From an uncultured Bacilli bacterium (lineage in GTDB: Bacteria; Bacillota_I; Bacilli_A; RF39; UBA660), in contig CANRJV010000011.1 of the NCBI GenBank assembly GCA_947631045.1, positions 1 to 36,480 of the forward strand: DNA of 36,480 nt, written 5' to 3'. The notes beneath the pieces are model-generated. The model saw only the letters and a program-made list of their open reading frames with translations, was not told the origin of the DNA and did no database searches. The position numbers and the translations under genes were made by a program. Positions 18,631-27,579 of this stretch are shown here, piece after piece; the first letter of the stretch is position 1; each line of letters begins with the position of its first letter.

Positions 18631-20157
18631 ATGGAAATAGAAGAAGTAAAAAAGAAAAGTCGGATATTATTAATAAATGATGATGATATTATTTTAGAAA
18701 GTTTAAAAATGCAAGGCTATCAAAATGTTGATCATTTTAAATCCAGAATTTTAGCGAGTCGATATTATGAAAAATATCCGCAAAGATTAAGTCAATATCA
18801 TGCCATTATTTTAGGAAGCGCTGTTACAATGGGTATGGATTATTTAGAAAAGGAAATACCTTATTTAGAGAAAAAATATGGAACAGTATTATTAAATTTA
18901 AAAAAAGAAAAAGAATATAAAGCGGAATTTAATTATGGAAAAAGTAAGTCTTCTTTTGTTGGAAATTTAGACAATCTTTTAGATAAATTAGCGGAATTTT
19001 TAAAAAGTAATCATAGTTTAGAAAGAAATTATATTCCTTTAACATTTACCCCAATTCCCGCAAAAGAAAATTTGAATGTTATTGTTCCCAAATTTAAAAG
19101 AAGTTTAAAAATATTATATTTAAGTGAGCAAAAAGCCATGGCATATTGGAATAATATAGTCCAAAAATTATTAGGAGTTAAGGTTACTTTTTTAAAAGTA
19201 AATAGAGAAGATATTGCCCATTTTGTTTTCAACTCTTTAGGAGATTATGACATTATTATAGGAAGTAAAATGCCATCTTTAAATCTTTTAGATTTAGGTG
19301 TTGAGTGCCAAGAGCAATTGAAAAAAAGTGGCAGATGCCAAACTTTATTAATGACTATGGATAGTAACCCCATTATTGAACTAAATGAAGATGGAAAAAT
19401 TTTAAAGGGAGGATTTGCTTCCGTTGTCGATTTAAAATATACATTTAGTAACGAAAATTTGAAAACATTCAGAGAAGAAATTAAAATGCCTGTTTTAAGA
19501 AGAGATTTACCTTATAATATGGACGAAAGCAGTGAGATAAGTGATGCTTTAGCAGCCTTTTCGGTAGCGGTTAATCTATATGATGAAAACTTAAGAAGTT
19601 TAGGTCATATTGGCATAATGGATAATGATTTACAAAATTCTTTAGAGTATCAAATAGCTTATGAGGAAGTAAAATTAGCTTATGAAGAAGAAAAAGGAGA
19701 AAAATTAAAACCAATTAAAATATTTGATAATTTAACGTTGCTAGTCTCCCAATATCTTTCTTATCAAAAGCGAGGTTTAATTAAAAGTACTTTAGAAGAT
19801 TTAGGCATCGTAGAATTTAATAAGGAAATTATTATCGAAAGTTATTATAATAAAAGACCTTATATGATTTTAACTATTCCTTTAGGTATACCGGAAAATA
19901 ATTTGCGAACTTTTAAAATTCAAATTCCTTCTAAAAAAGGCATGCTTACTAGCCCTTTAGAAAGAGGTATTTATACTCCTAAATATGAAAAAGTTAAAGG
20001 GATTCCGGAAAGATTAAGCGATATTGAAGCCGGTTATTTATTAAATTTAGTTAAAAAAGTTGAAATGACTTTGAGTCCAATTATCAACGAGGCTATTGCT
20101 TTAGAGGGAAATAAGTGTCAAAAAAGGAGTCGAAACCGTGGCCAAAAGAAAAGGTAA
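18631..20157 (+). CDS. Uncharacterised cytoplasmic protein with two Rossmann/receiver-like segments
   Basis: SRILLINDDDIILESLKMQGYQNV and LKILYLSEQKAMAYWNNIVQKLLGVKVTFLKVNREDI; AGGAGG SD before ATG 18631; 20-nt overlap with next ORF. Confidence 0.45.
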   Translation: MEIEEVKKKSRILLINDDDIILESLKMQGYQNVDHFKSRILASRYYEKYPQRLSQYHAIILGSAVTMGMDYLEKEIPYLEKKYGTVLLNLKKEKEYKAEFNYGKSKSSFVGNLDNLLDKLAEFLKSNHSLERNYIPLTFTPIPAKENLNVIVPKFKRSLKILYLSEQKAMAYWNNIVQKLLGVKVTFLKVNREDIAHFVFNSLGDYDIIIGSKMPSLNLLDLGVECQEQLKKSGRCQTLLMTMDSNPIIELNEDGKILKGGFASVVDLKYTFSNENLKTFREEIKMPVLRRDLPYNMDESSEISDALAAFSVAVNLYDENLRSLGHIGIMDNDLQNSLEYQIAYEEVKLAYEEEKGEKLKPIKIFDNLTLLVSQYLSYQKRGLIKSTLEDLGIVEFNKEIIIESYYNKRPYMILTIPLGIPENNLRTFKIQIPSKKGMLTSPLERGIYTPKYEKVKGIPERLSDIEAGYLLNLVKKVEMTLSPIINEAIALEGNKCQKRSRNRGQKKR

Positions 20158-20866
20158 AAAAAATTTAAGTTTAGGAGTATCTTTACTGGTTATAGTTTTA
20201 GTTGTCATTTATTATAATTATGCGGATGATATTAAAAAATTTATTTATAGTTATGCTTATTCTCATAATTCCTATGAACTAGGAGAGATTCCTTCTTATA
20301 GTAATAAACCTTATGTTTATATTAACGAGAATAATCCCGAGTTTAAAGAAGAAGAGTTACAAACTGTTTCAAAAGAAGAATACGGCGATTTAGATATTCT
20401 GGGAAGATGTACTAAGGCGTTTGCAATTATTGGAAAAGATTTAATGCCTACCGAAGAAAGAGGGAGCATTGGCATGATTAAGCCAAGTGGTTGGCATACA
20501 GTTAAATATGATATTGTCGATGGTAAATATTTATATAATCGGTGTCATTTAATTGGTTATCAATTGACGGTTGAAAATGCTAATCCCAATAATCTGATCA
20601 CTTGTACAAGAGAAACGAATACGGGAGCTATGCTAGATTTCGAAAATGAAGTGGCTGATTATATTAAAAAAACTAATAATCATGTTGCTTATCGGGTAAC
20701 GCCAATATTCAAAGGAACAGATTTAGTGGCAAGTGGTATTCAAATGGAAGCCTTATCAATTGAAGATAAGGGAGAAGGAATTAAATTTAATGTCTATATT
20801 TATAATGTCCAAGAGGGAATTATAATTGACTATGCCACCGGAGAAAGTAAGCTTGCTAGTAATTAG
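20138..20866 (+). CDS. DNA/RNA non-specific endonuclease (EndA-like), membrane-anchored
   Basis: N-terminal TM; YLYNRCHLIGYQLTVENANPNNLITCTRETNTGAMLDFENEVADYI corresponds to the H-N catalytic region of this family. Confidence 0.85.
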   Translation: MAKRKGKKNLSLGVSLLVIVLVVIYYNYADDIKKFIYSYAYSHNSYELGEIPSYSNKPYVYINENNPEFKEEELQTVSKEEYGDLDILGRCTKAFAIIGKDLMPTEERGSIGMIKPSGWHTVKYDIVDGKYLYNRCHLIGYQLTVENANPNNLITCTRETNTGAMLDFENEVADYIKKTNNHVAYRVTPIFKGTDLVASGIQMEALSIEDKGEGIKFNVYIYNVQEGIIIDYATGESKLASN

Positions 20867-20875
20867 CAAGTTTTC
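20852..20875 (+). terminator. Intrinsic terminator overlapping the nuclease gene 3' end
   Basis: CTTGCTA-GTAAT-TAGCAAG followed by TTTTC. Confidence 0.55.
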
Positions 20876-20923
20876 ATTATTTTCTCACAAATAAAGTTTA
20901 AAATTAGGAATGTTTGGTTAGTA

Positions 20924-20952
20924 TTGCAATATATTTTAATTGCTGGTAAAAT
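20924..20952 (+). promoter_or_regulatory. Sigma-A-type promoter of the ABC exporter operon with overlapping inverted repeat
   Basis: TTGCAA-N17-TAAAAT; GCAAT (20926-20930)/ATTGC (20939-20943) overlap the -35/spacer. Confidence 0.5.
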
Positions 20953-20981
20953 CATAAATGCAGCTTAAGGAGGAAGGTTAA

Positions 20982-22763
20982 ATGTTAAAATTATTTAAAA
21001 AATTAGGTAAAAAACATTTTTTATATGCTTTAATATGTGTCTTTTTTGTCGCTATAAATGTTTATTTAGAATTAAAAATACCGGATTATATGTCTAATAT
21101 AACGGTTTTAGTCCAAACTGAAGGTAGTAAAATGGCCGATATTTTAAATGAAGGAAAGTATATGCTCCTTTGTGCTTTTGGTAGTTTAATAGCTTCTGTT
21201 ATTGTCGGTTATTTTGCGGCGACGGTTGCGGCTTATTTTGGTAAAGTTATTCGCCAAAGTATTTTTGAGAAAGTTAATGATTTTGGGCAAGAAGAAATTA
21301 AAATATTTTCGACGAGTAGTTTAATTACGAGAACTACTAATGATGTTACTCAAGTTCAAATGCTGATTGCCATGGGTCTTCAAGCTATGATTAAAGCTCC
21401 GATTATGGCGGCTTGGGCGATTTTAAAAATAGCGGGTAAAAATTGGAATTGGACTTTAGCTACAATTATTGGCGTAGTTATTTTACTAATTGTGATTGTA
21501 ATTTTAATGCGGTTAGTTTTTCCCAAATTTAAAATTGTTCAAAAACTAACGGATAATTTAAATAGAATTACGCGTGAAAACTTAATGGGTATTAGAGTCA
21601 TCAGAGCGTTTAATGCCGAAAATTATCAACAAAAGAAATTTGAAAATGCTAATGAAGAATTAAAAAATGTGCAATTATTTAACCAAAAAACGATGGGCTT
21701 ATTATCACCCGTTATGTCTTTAATTTCTTCTGGTCTTTCTTTATCCATCTATTTTATTGGGGCTATTTTGATTGAAAAGGCCAATGTGATGGGAAAAATA
21801 AATCTTTTTGGTGATATGGTTGTATTTTCAAGTTATGCTATGCAAGTTTTGATTTCATTTATGTTATTAATTATGATTTTTGTAATGTATCCGAGAGCCT
21901 CAGTTTCCGCCAAAAGAATTTTGGAAGTTTTAGAAACGGAAGAACATATTAAGGATGGAACAGAAACGAAAGGTAAAGAAGTGGGAACTGTTGAATTTAA
22001 AAATGTTTCCTTCAAATACCCAGATGCCGAAGAGTACATGCTTCAAAATGTTTCTTTTAAGGCAAGTAAAGGAGAAACAGTAGCCTTTATTGGCTCAACT
22101 GGTAGTGGTAAATCGACATTAATTAATTTAGTACCGCGGTTTTATGACGCCACTGATGGTGAGGTATTAGTAGATGGCGTTAATGTTAAAGATTATAAAC
22201 AAGAAAGTTTAAATAATATAATTGGTTATATTCCTCAAAAGGCCGTTATCTTTAGTGGGTCAGTATCTTCTAATGTAACCTATGGAGATAATGGAAAGAA
22301 AAAACCTAGTAAAGAGAAAATTAAAGAAGCCATAAAAGTTGCCCAAGGTGAAGATTTTGTCTTAAAAATGGAGGGTACTTATGAGGCTCCAATATCCAGA
22401 GGAGGAACTAATATTTCCGGTGGTCAAAAACAAAGACTAGCGATTGCGAGAGCTGTGGCCAAAGATCCCGAAATATATATTTTTGATGACTCTTTTTCTG
22501 CCCTTGATTATAAAACTGATTTTGCTTTAAGAAAAGCTTTGAAAAAGTATACAAAAGATGCCACTAATTTAATCGTAGCCCAAAGAATAGGTACTATTAA
22601 AGATGCCGATAAAATTATTGTATTAGATGAAGGAAAAGTAGTGGGTATGGGAACTCACAAAGAACTAATGCAAAATTGTGAAATATATAAAGAGATTGCC
22701 TTATCGCAATTAAGCGAAGAAGAGTTATCGGAAGGTTTAAAGGAGGCGAAGGAAAATGCATAA
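20982..22763 (+). CDS. ABC transporter ATP-binding/permease, heterodimer subunit 1
   Basis: GSTGSGKSTL Walker A, ISGGQKQRLAIARA signature, IYIFDDSFSALD Walker B. Confidence 0.9.
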   Translation: MLKLFKKLGKKHFLYALICVFFVAINVYLELKIPDYMSNITVLVQTEGSKMADILNEGKYMLLCAFGSLIASVIVGYFAATVAAYFGKVIRQSIFEKVNDFGQEEIKIFSTSSLITRTTNDVTQVQMLIAMGLQAMIKAPIMAAWAILKIAGKNWNWTLATIIGVVILLIVIVILMRLVFPKFKIVQKLTDNLNRITRENLMGIRVIRAFNAENYQQKKFENANEELKNVQLFNQKTMGLLSPVMSLISSGLSLSIYFIGAILIEKANVMGKINLFGDMVVFSSYAMQVLISFMLLIMIFVMYPRASVSAKRILEVLETEEHIKDGTETKGKEVGTVEFKNVSFKYPDAEEYMLQNVSFKASKGETVAFIGSTGSGKSTLINLVPRFYDATDGEVLVDGVNVKDYKQESLNNIIGYIPQKAVIFSGSVSSNVTYGDNGKKKPSKEKIKEAIKVAQGEDFVLKMEGTYEAPISRGGTNISGGQKQRLAIARAVAKDPEIYIFDDSFSALDYKTDFALRKALKKYTKDATNLIVAQRIGTIKDADKIIVLDEGKVVGMGTHKELMQNCEIYKEIALSQLSEEELSEGLKEAKENA

Positions 22764-24546
22764 TGGAAGAAGACCTCATAATAATGAAAAGCCAAAAAAC
22801 TTTAAAAAATCGATGCAAAATTTAATTAAGTTTTGTCGACCTTATTTAATTCCGATTATCTTGGCTGTTATCTTAGCCATAATAAGTTCTATATTATCAA
22901 TAATTGGTCCTGATAAATTAAGAGATATAACGAATACAATTATGGAAGGTTTAGTTACAGGTATTGATATGGCTAAAGTAAAGAGTATTTCTTTAACTTT
23001 ATTAATCATTTATGTTATTAGTGCTATTTTTGGTTATATTGAACAATATATTATGGCTATTGTTACTAATAAATTTTCGAAAGATTTAAGAAGAGAGATA
23101 ACTGAAAAAATAAATCGCATGCCTCTTAAATATTTTGATAAACATAGTTATGGTGATGTTTTATCAAGAGTTACTAACGATGTTGACACTTTAAGTATGA
23201 CTTTAAATCAAAGTTTAGGGATGCTTGTTACAGCAGTTACTTTGCTTTTTGGCTCTATCATTATGATGATTGCTACTAATGGCATAATGGCTTTAACGGC
23301 AATTCTTTCTAGTTTGATAGGTTTTGCTTTTATGTTCTTAGTTATAAGCCGAAGTCAAAAATATTTTGAAAGATTACAAAATGAAATTGGGGAATTAAAT
23401 GGTCATATCGAAGAAATGTATTCCGGCCATAATGTTATGAGAAGTTATAATGGTAAAAGAGAGGCTAATCAAAAATTTAGTGAAATCAATGGACGTATCT
23501 ATGAGCACGTTAGAAAAGGTCAATTCTTATCTGGCTTAATGCATCCTTTTATGGGCTTTATTGGTAATTTTGGTTATGTCTGTGTTTGTATAGTTGGAGC
23601 CCTTCTTACTATGAATAATGTTATTGATTTTGGCGTTATTGTGGCCTTTATGTTATATGTTCGTTTATTTACTCAACCAATGACCCAAATTGCCCAATCA
23701 TTTTCGAGTTTGCAATCTACTGCGGCAGCTTCCGAGCGAGTATTTGAATTTTTAGACGAAGAAGAAATGGAAGACGAATCTTCTTTAACTAAAGAAATCA
23801 ACCCTCAAGATGTTAAAGGTAAAATTGAATTTCAACATGTTAAATTTGGCTATGATGAAAATAAAACTATTATTAAAGACTTTAATGTTAAAGTTAATCC
23901 GGGTGAAAAAATTGCTATTGTTGGTCCAACTGGAGCTGGTAAAACCACCATGGTTAACTTGTTAATGAAGTTTTATAATATTAAAGATGGCGATATTCTT
24001 ATTGATGACGTTTCCACTAAGGAATTAACCAGAGATAATATTCATAGATTATTTATTATGGTTTTACAAGATACTTGGGTATTTGAAAGAACCATTAAAG
24101 AAAATATTAAATATAATAAACCTGATGTTTCTGATAAAAAAGTTGAAGAAGTTTGTAAAATCGTAGGTCTACATCATTTTATTAAAACTCTTCCTAAGGG
24201 TTATGATACCGTAATTGGGGATAATGACTCTCTATCAAGTGGTCAAAAACAACTTTTAACTATTGCGAGAGGTATGATTGAAGATGCCCCATTCTTAATT
24301 TTAGATGAGGCTACATCAAGTGTAGATACCAGAACTGAAGAATTAGTCCAAAAAGCCATGGATAAGTTAACTGAAGGAAGAACCTCATTTATTATTGCTC
24401 ATCGTCTTTCAACCATTAAAAATGCCGATTTAATATTAATGATGAATGAAGGAAATATTATCGAACAAGGAACCCATGAAGAATTATTAAAATTAAATGG
24501 CAAATATGCCGAACTTTATAATAGTCAATTTGAAAATATTGATTAA
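22756..24546 (+). CDS. ABC transporter ATP-binding/permease, heterodimer subunit 2
   Basis: GPTGAGKTTM, LSSGQKQLLTIARG, FLILDEATSSVD; 8-nt overlap with subunit 1. Confidence 0.9.
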   Translation: MHNGRRPHNNEKPKNFKKSMQNLIKFCRPYLIPIILAVILAIISSILSIIGPDKLRDITNTIMEGLVTGIDMAKVKSISLTLLIIYVISAIFGYIEQYIMAIVTNKFSKDLRREITEKINRMPLKYFDKHSYGDVLSRVTNDVDTLSMTLNQSLGMLVTAVTLLFGSIIMMIATNGIMALTAILSSLIGFAFMFLVISRSQKYFERLQNEIGELNGHIEEMYSGHNVMRSYNGKREANQKFSEINGRIYEHVRKGQFLSGLMHPFMGFIGNFGYVCVCIVGALLTMNNVIDFGVIVAFMLYVRLFTQPMTQIAQSFSSLQSTAAASERVFEFLDEEEMEDESSLTKEINPQDVKGKIEFQHVKFGYDENKTIIKDFNVKVNPGEKIAIVGPTGAGKTTMVNLLMKFYNIKDGDILIDDVSTKELTRDNIHRLFIMVLQDTWVFERTIKENIKYNKPDVSDKKVEEVCKIVGLHHFIKTLPKGYDTVIGDNDSLSSGQKQLLTIARGMIEDAPFLILDEATSSVDTRTEELVQKAMDKLTEGRTSFIIAHRLSTIKNADLILMMNEGNIIEQGTHEELLKLNGKYAELYNSQFENID

Positions 24547-24570
24547 AAAGTATATAAAAGAGGAGGGTTT

Positions 24571-24774
24571 ATGAAAAAAGAAAAATTTAAAATTTTAAAA
24601 AAAGAATTAAAAAATATTTCAATTGTTGATGATTCTAAAATTTTTGAAAAAACAAACCATATTAAATGGAGCAAAGATGTTCTTAAAGGAAAAAAGAAAG
24701 TAATAGTAAAACCATTACCTAATTTTGAAGTTATAGATGATGCTTTGGTACCATTTGAATGGGAAGAAATTTAA
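24571..24774 (+). CDS. Small basic protein of unknown function
   Basis: 67 aa, GAGGAGG SD before ATG, terminator directly downstream. Confidence 0.5.
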   Translation: MKKEKFKILKKELKNISIVDDSKIFEKTNHIKWSKDVLKGKKKVIVKPLPNFEVIDDALVPFEWEEI

Positions 24775-24795
24775 GTAGAGGAAACTCTACTTTTT
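24775..24795 (+). terminator. Intrinsic terminator after the 67-aa ORF, overlapping the end of the convergent HTH gene
   Basis: GTAGAG-GAAA-CTCTAC-TTTTT. Confidence 0.8.
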
Positions 24796-25029
24796 GTTTG
24801 GCGTAATATTACTTCTAGGGTATATTTTTCTCACATCAGTTTTACCCAAAAGATAATCAATAGAAACATTATAATAATCTGCTAAGTCACTTAAATAATT
24901 AATAGGAATAAGTCTTTTTCCTATTTCATATTCGGAATATTGTTGTTGTTTTATATTTAAGACTTTAGCAATATCTTTTTGAAGTAAATCTTTATCTTCT
25001 CTTATTTCTTTTAATCGATTTATATTCAT
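24787..25029 (-). CDS. Cro/C1-type (XRE) HTH regulator
   Basis: MNINRLKEIREDKDLLQKDIAKVLNIKQQQYSEYEIGKRLIPINYLSDLADYYNVSIDYLLGKT. Confidence 0.9.
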   Translation of the reverse strand: MNINRLKEIREDKDLLQKDIAKVLNIKQQQYSEYEIGKRLIPINYLSDLADYYNVSIDYLLGKTDVRKIYPRSNITPNKK

Positions 25030-25069
25030 AAAAATATTATTTCATACAAAACTTTTCTTGTTTTCTTTT

Positions 25070-25087
25070 TACAAAACATATTTTGTA
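25070..25087. promoter_or_regulatory. Candidate XRE operator
   Basis: TACAAAA-CATA-TTTTGTA inverted repeat between the XRE gene and the divergent surface-protein operon. Confidence 0.5.
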
Positions 25088-25170
25088 TATTAAAAACCGC
25101 TATAAAAATATGATTTATACTTATAAAGTGATAGATATAATTCGGTAAAAGCAACATAAAGAGGGAAAGA

Positions 25171-25830
25171 ATGAAAAAGAAAATAGATAAGGAAAAAGTA
25201 ATAATAATAAGTTTAATAGTAATAGTTATGATAACATTAATAAGTAAGGTAATAAAAAATAGTTATGCTTATTATGGGAATAGTAATGAATTAGAAATAA
25301 TGAAAGCTACAATTGGTAACTTTGCTGTAGAAGAATTATCTCAAGAGAAATTAAAGTATGATATAGATCTAGTATTATATATGGAAGATGCAGAAACCAA
25401 ATACCGATATCATATAGTACAAAATACACCCGTAATGGGATATGAAGTAAATAAAGAAAAATCAGAATGTAATCCAAAAGATGCTAAATATAGTAATTAC
25501 ACAATCAAGAGTGATGGAACAATAGTGATAAATGTAAGTGAAGAGATACCCAATAAGATAGTATGTAAGATATATTATGACAAGAAAAAGAATGCGGATA
25601 TCATAACCTATGCTTTAGTAGAAGATGAAAAAGGATATAAAGAATATAACGGTAAGAAATATATAGTAGTAAATAGTATTCCAAGTGAAGAAGAATATAC
25701 ATACGACACATCAAGATGTTTAGATAATAATGTCACAACAAGTGTAATATATGATACAAGTACCAAAAGCTTTAATTATACAACTAATGGAATGAATACT
25801 TGCTATGCATACTTTAATAAGAAAGGGTAA
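25171..25830 (+). CDS. Anchored extracytoplasmic protein (possibly SipW/camelysin-like N-terminus)
   Basis: N-terminal TM then NSYAYYGNSNELEIMKATIGNFAVEE; C-terminal NTCYAYF motif. Confidence 0.45.
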   Translation: MKKKIDKEKVIIISLIVIVMITLISKVIKNSYAYYGNSNELEIMKATIGNFAVEELSQEKLKYDIDLVLYMEDAETKYRYHIVQNTPVMGYEVNKEKSECNPKDAKYSNYTIKSDGTIVINVSEEIPNKIVCKIYYDKKKNADIITYALVEDEKGYKEYNGKKYIVVNSIPSEEEYTYDTSRCLDNNVTTSVIYDTSTKSFNYTTNGMNTCYAYFNKKG

Positions 25831-25836
25831 AAGAAA

Positions 25837-27213
25837 ATGAAGAAGATAATAATCGGAATATTAATAATAATAGAGATAGGATTAATAATGATAAATTATA
25901 ATACAACATTAAGTAATAAAGAGATAGATAAGATAGAGACCAAAGAAGAAACGAAAGAGATAAAAGATAATAATACTTTAGCTATCATGATAAAAGGTAA
26001 AAACGAAACCGAATATAAACCATCAGAAAGTAACACCTGGCCGACAGGAGATTACAAATATGCAGGGTCTTTATGTATAGGTAATGATGGAAGAGAAATA
26101 AAAGAGAGTGAAGTAATAAGTTTTAACAATGACAATCATACAGCAACTATCACAACAAAGGACACCATCTATTGTTATTTATACTTTGTCGAGGGAGAAG
26201 ATGCCGTAACCAGAATACTATCCAAAAGTGGCAACACATTAGAAGCCGAAGGAGATGTTACAGAAAGGGGAGATGTTCTACGACGTTTCCAAGGAACAGC
26301 TGAAGAAGTTCAAAACAATTACATCTGTTTTGGAACAAGTATCACTGAAGAATGTACCAAAAACACCGACCGATACATGTACAGAATAATCGGATATGCC
26401 ACAGAAGATGATGACAATACCAACACCAAATATGGACAATTAAAATTAATCAAAAAAGAGGCCTTAAATAAAACATATTTATGGTGGGTAAATTATGATG
26501 ATAACATTGAATGGCCAAGTAGTTTAATATACGCTAATATAACAACAGATGCCTATTTGCAAAATGAATACTATGTTCCAAGTGGCTGGGAAAATAAAAT
26601 AGCTAATCATACATTATTGTATGGAGATTTGACAATATCATATCCTGATAAAGGTACTGAACAATTAGGAAGTGAAATATTTAAAATAGAAAATGGAAAA
26701 AAGGCTTCTTATTATTTTGATAAATCTTCAAAAGAAGACGATGGACTACCACGTCTTGTAGTAGAAAATACTATCCATAAAGGAGAGACAATATATTATA
26801 AAGAGAAAAATGAAGTATGGACAAAAAAATTAGAAAATGAAAAAGTGAGTTTAATGACTGTAAGTGATTACTATTTATCTGTATCAAAGGATATTATTTG
26901 TGATATTAATAGTTCTTCTAAGCAATATCCGAATTGTTTAAAAGGCTGGATACATTTAAATAATAATGATACAGCAAAACTTAGTAGTACCGCTGAAGAA
27001 CCACCCGCTGTAGATGAAAATATTATGCCAAGAGGTGGGTACAGAACTGTTGCAGGTGCATATAATAGTTTTGCGGTTCGTAGAAATGGAAGTCTTGAAA
27101 ATACTGCTATTTCTTATGAAGTTCTTTCTATACGCCCTGTAATATATACTACCGAAAATTTAAGTTTAAATGGCTCAGGAACCATTGAAGACCCATATAT
27201 AATAATTGGCTAG
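25837..27213 (+). CDS. Anchored extracytoplasmic protein related in part to the preceding ORF
   Basis: N-terminal TM; YCYLYF motif; RYMYRIIGYATEDDDNTNTKYGQLKLIKKEALNKTYLWW-type domain seen in gut Bacillota surface proteins. Confidence 0.5.
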   Translation: MKKIIIGILIIIEIGLIMINYNTTLSNKEIDKIETKEETKEIKDNNTLAIMIKGKNETEYKPSESNTWPTGDYKYAGSLCIGNDGREIKESEVISFNNDNHTATITTKDTIYCYLYFVEGEDAVTRILSKSGNTLEAEGDVTERGDVLRRFQGTAEEVQNNYICFGTSITEECTKNTDRYMYRIIGYATEDDDNTNTKYGQLKLIKKEALNKTYLWWVNYDDNIEWPSSLIYANITTDAYLQNEYYVPSGWENKIANHTLLYGDLTISYPDKGTEQLGSEIFKIENGKKASYYFDKSSKEDDGLPRLVVENTIHKGETIYYKEKNEVWTKKLENEKVSLMTVSDYYLSVSKDIICDINSSSKQYPNCLKGWIHLNNNDTAKLSSTAEEPPAVDENIMPRGGYRTVAGAYNSFAVRRNGSLENTAISYEVLSIRPVIYTTENLSLNGSGTIEDPYIIIG

Positions 27214-27233
27214 GAAGCAAAGGCTTCCTTTTT
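27214..27233 (+). terminator. Intrinsic terminator of the surface-protein operon
   Basis: AGGAAGC-AAAG-GCTTCCT-TTTTAT. Confidence 0.75.
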
Positions 27234-27302
27234 ATGTGATATTCGACAAAATAAAAGAAAGTTCGACAAATGTTGTCAAAACTTCCTATGGACTTTTAAT
27301 AT

Positions 27303-27443
27303 ATAGGTGTGCTTTAATAGTAAGTCGAGACGGGAAGTCTTGCCTACTTTCAGGGGGTTTTGGGAAACCGGAATCATATGAGAGGGGTGGTTGAATGAAA
27401 TTAAGAGTCTTTGACTTTTTAAAAGTAATACTTTTTTTCTTGC
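27303..27443 (+). ncRNA. Candidate structured plus-strand RNA (unassigned)
   Basis: Locally GC-rich segment with CGAGAC-GGGAA-GTCTTG and GGTTT-TGGG-AAACC hairpins; possible promoter TTGTCA(27273)-N18-TAATAT; ends in AAAAGT-AAT-ACTTTTTTT. Confidence 0.4.
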
Positions 27444-27452
27444 GAAAGCATA

Positions 27453-27496
27453 AAAAAAGACTATCCTTATTCGGATTAGTGTCCGAATAGGATAGT
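27453..27496 (-). terminator. Strong intrinsic terminator on the minus strand
   Basis: ACTATCCTATTCGGA/TCCGAATAAGGATAGT with a single bulged base, followed on the minus strand by CTTTTTTT. Confidence 0.8.
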
Positions 27497-27529
27497 AATC
27501 ATCTAACAGGCAACGATTTCTCGTCTCCT
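27453..27529 (-). ncRNA. Candidate ~77-nt small RNA with its own promoter and terminator
   Basis: Minus strand TTGTCA (27560-27565)-N17-TATAAT (27537-27542), then AGGAGACGAGAAATCGTTGCC with ACGA-GAAA-TCGT hairpin, then a 15-bp terminator hairpin and CTTTTTTT. Confidence 0.55.
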
Positions 27530-27579
27530 AATTAAGATTATACAACAGGGTAATTAAAATGACAATAAGGAAAACTTTA

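Noticed and set aside
27206-27394. 62-aa ORF MARKQRLPFYVIF... on the plus strand
   Set aside because: Its start lies inside the end of the preceding CDS and it crosses an intrinsic terminator; the segment is better explained as non-coding.
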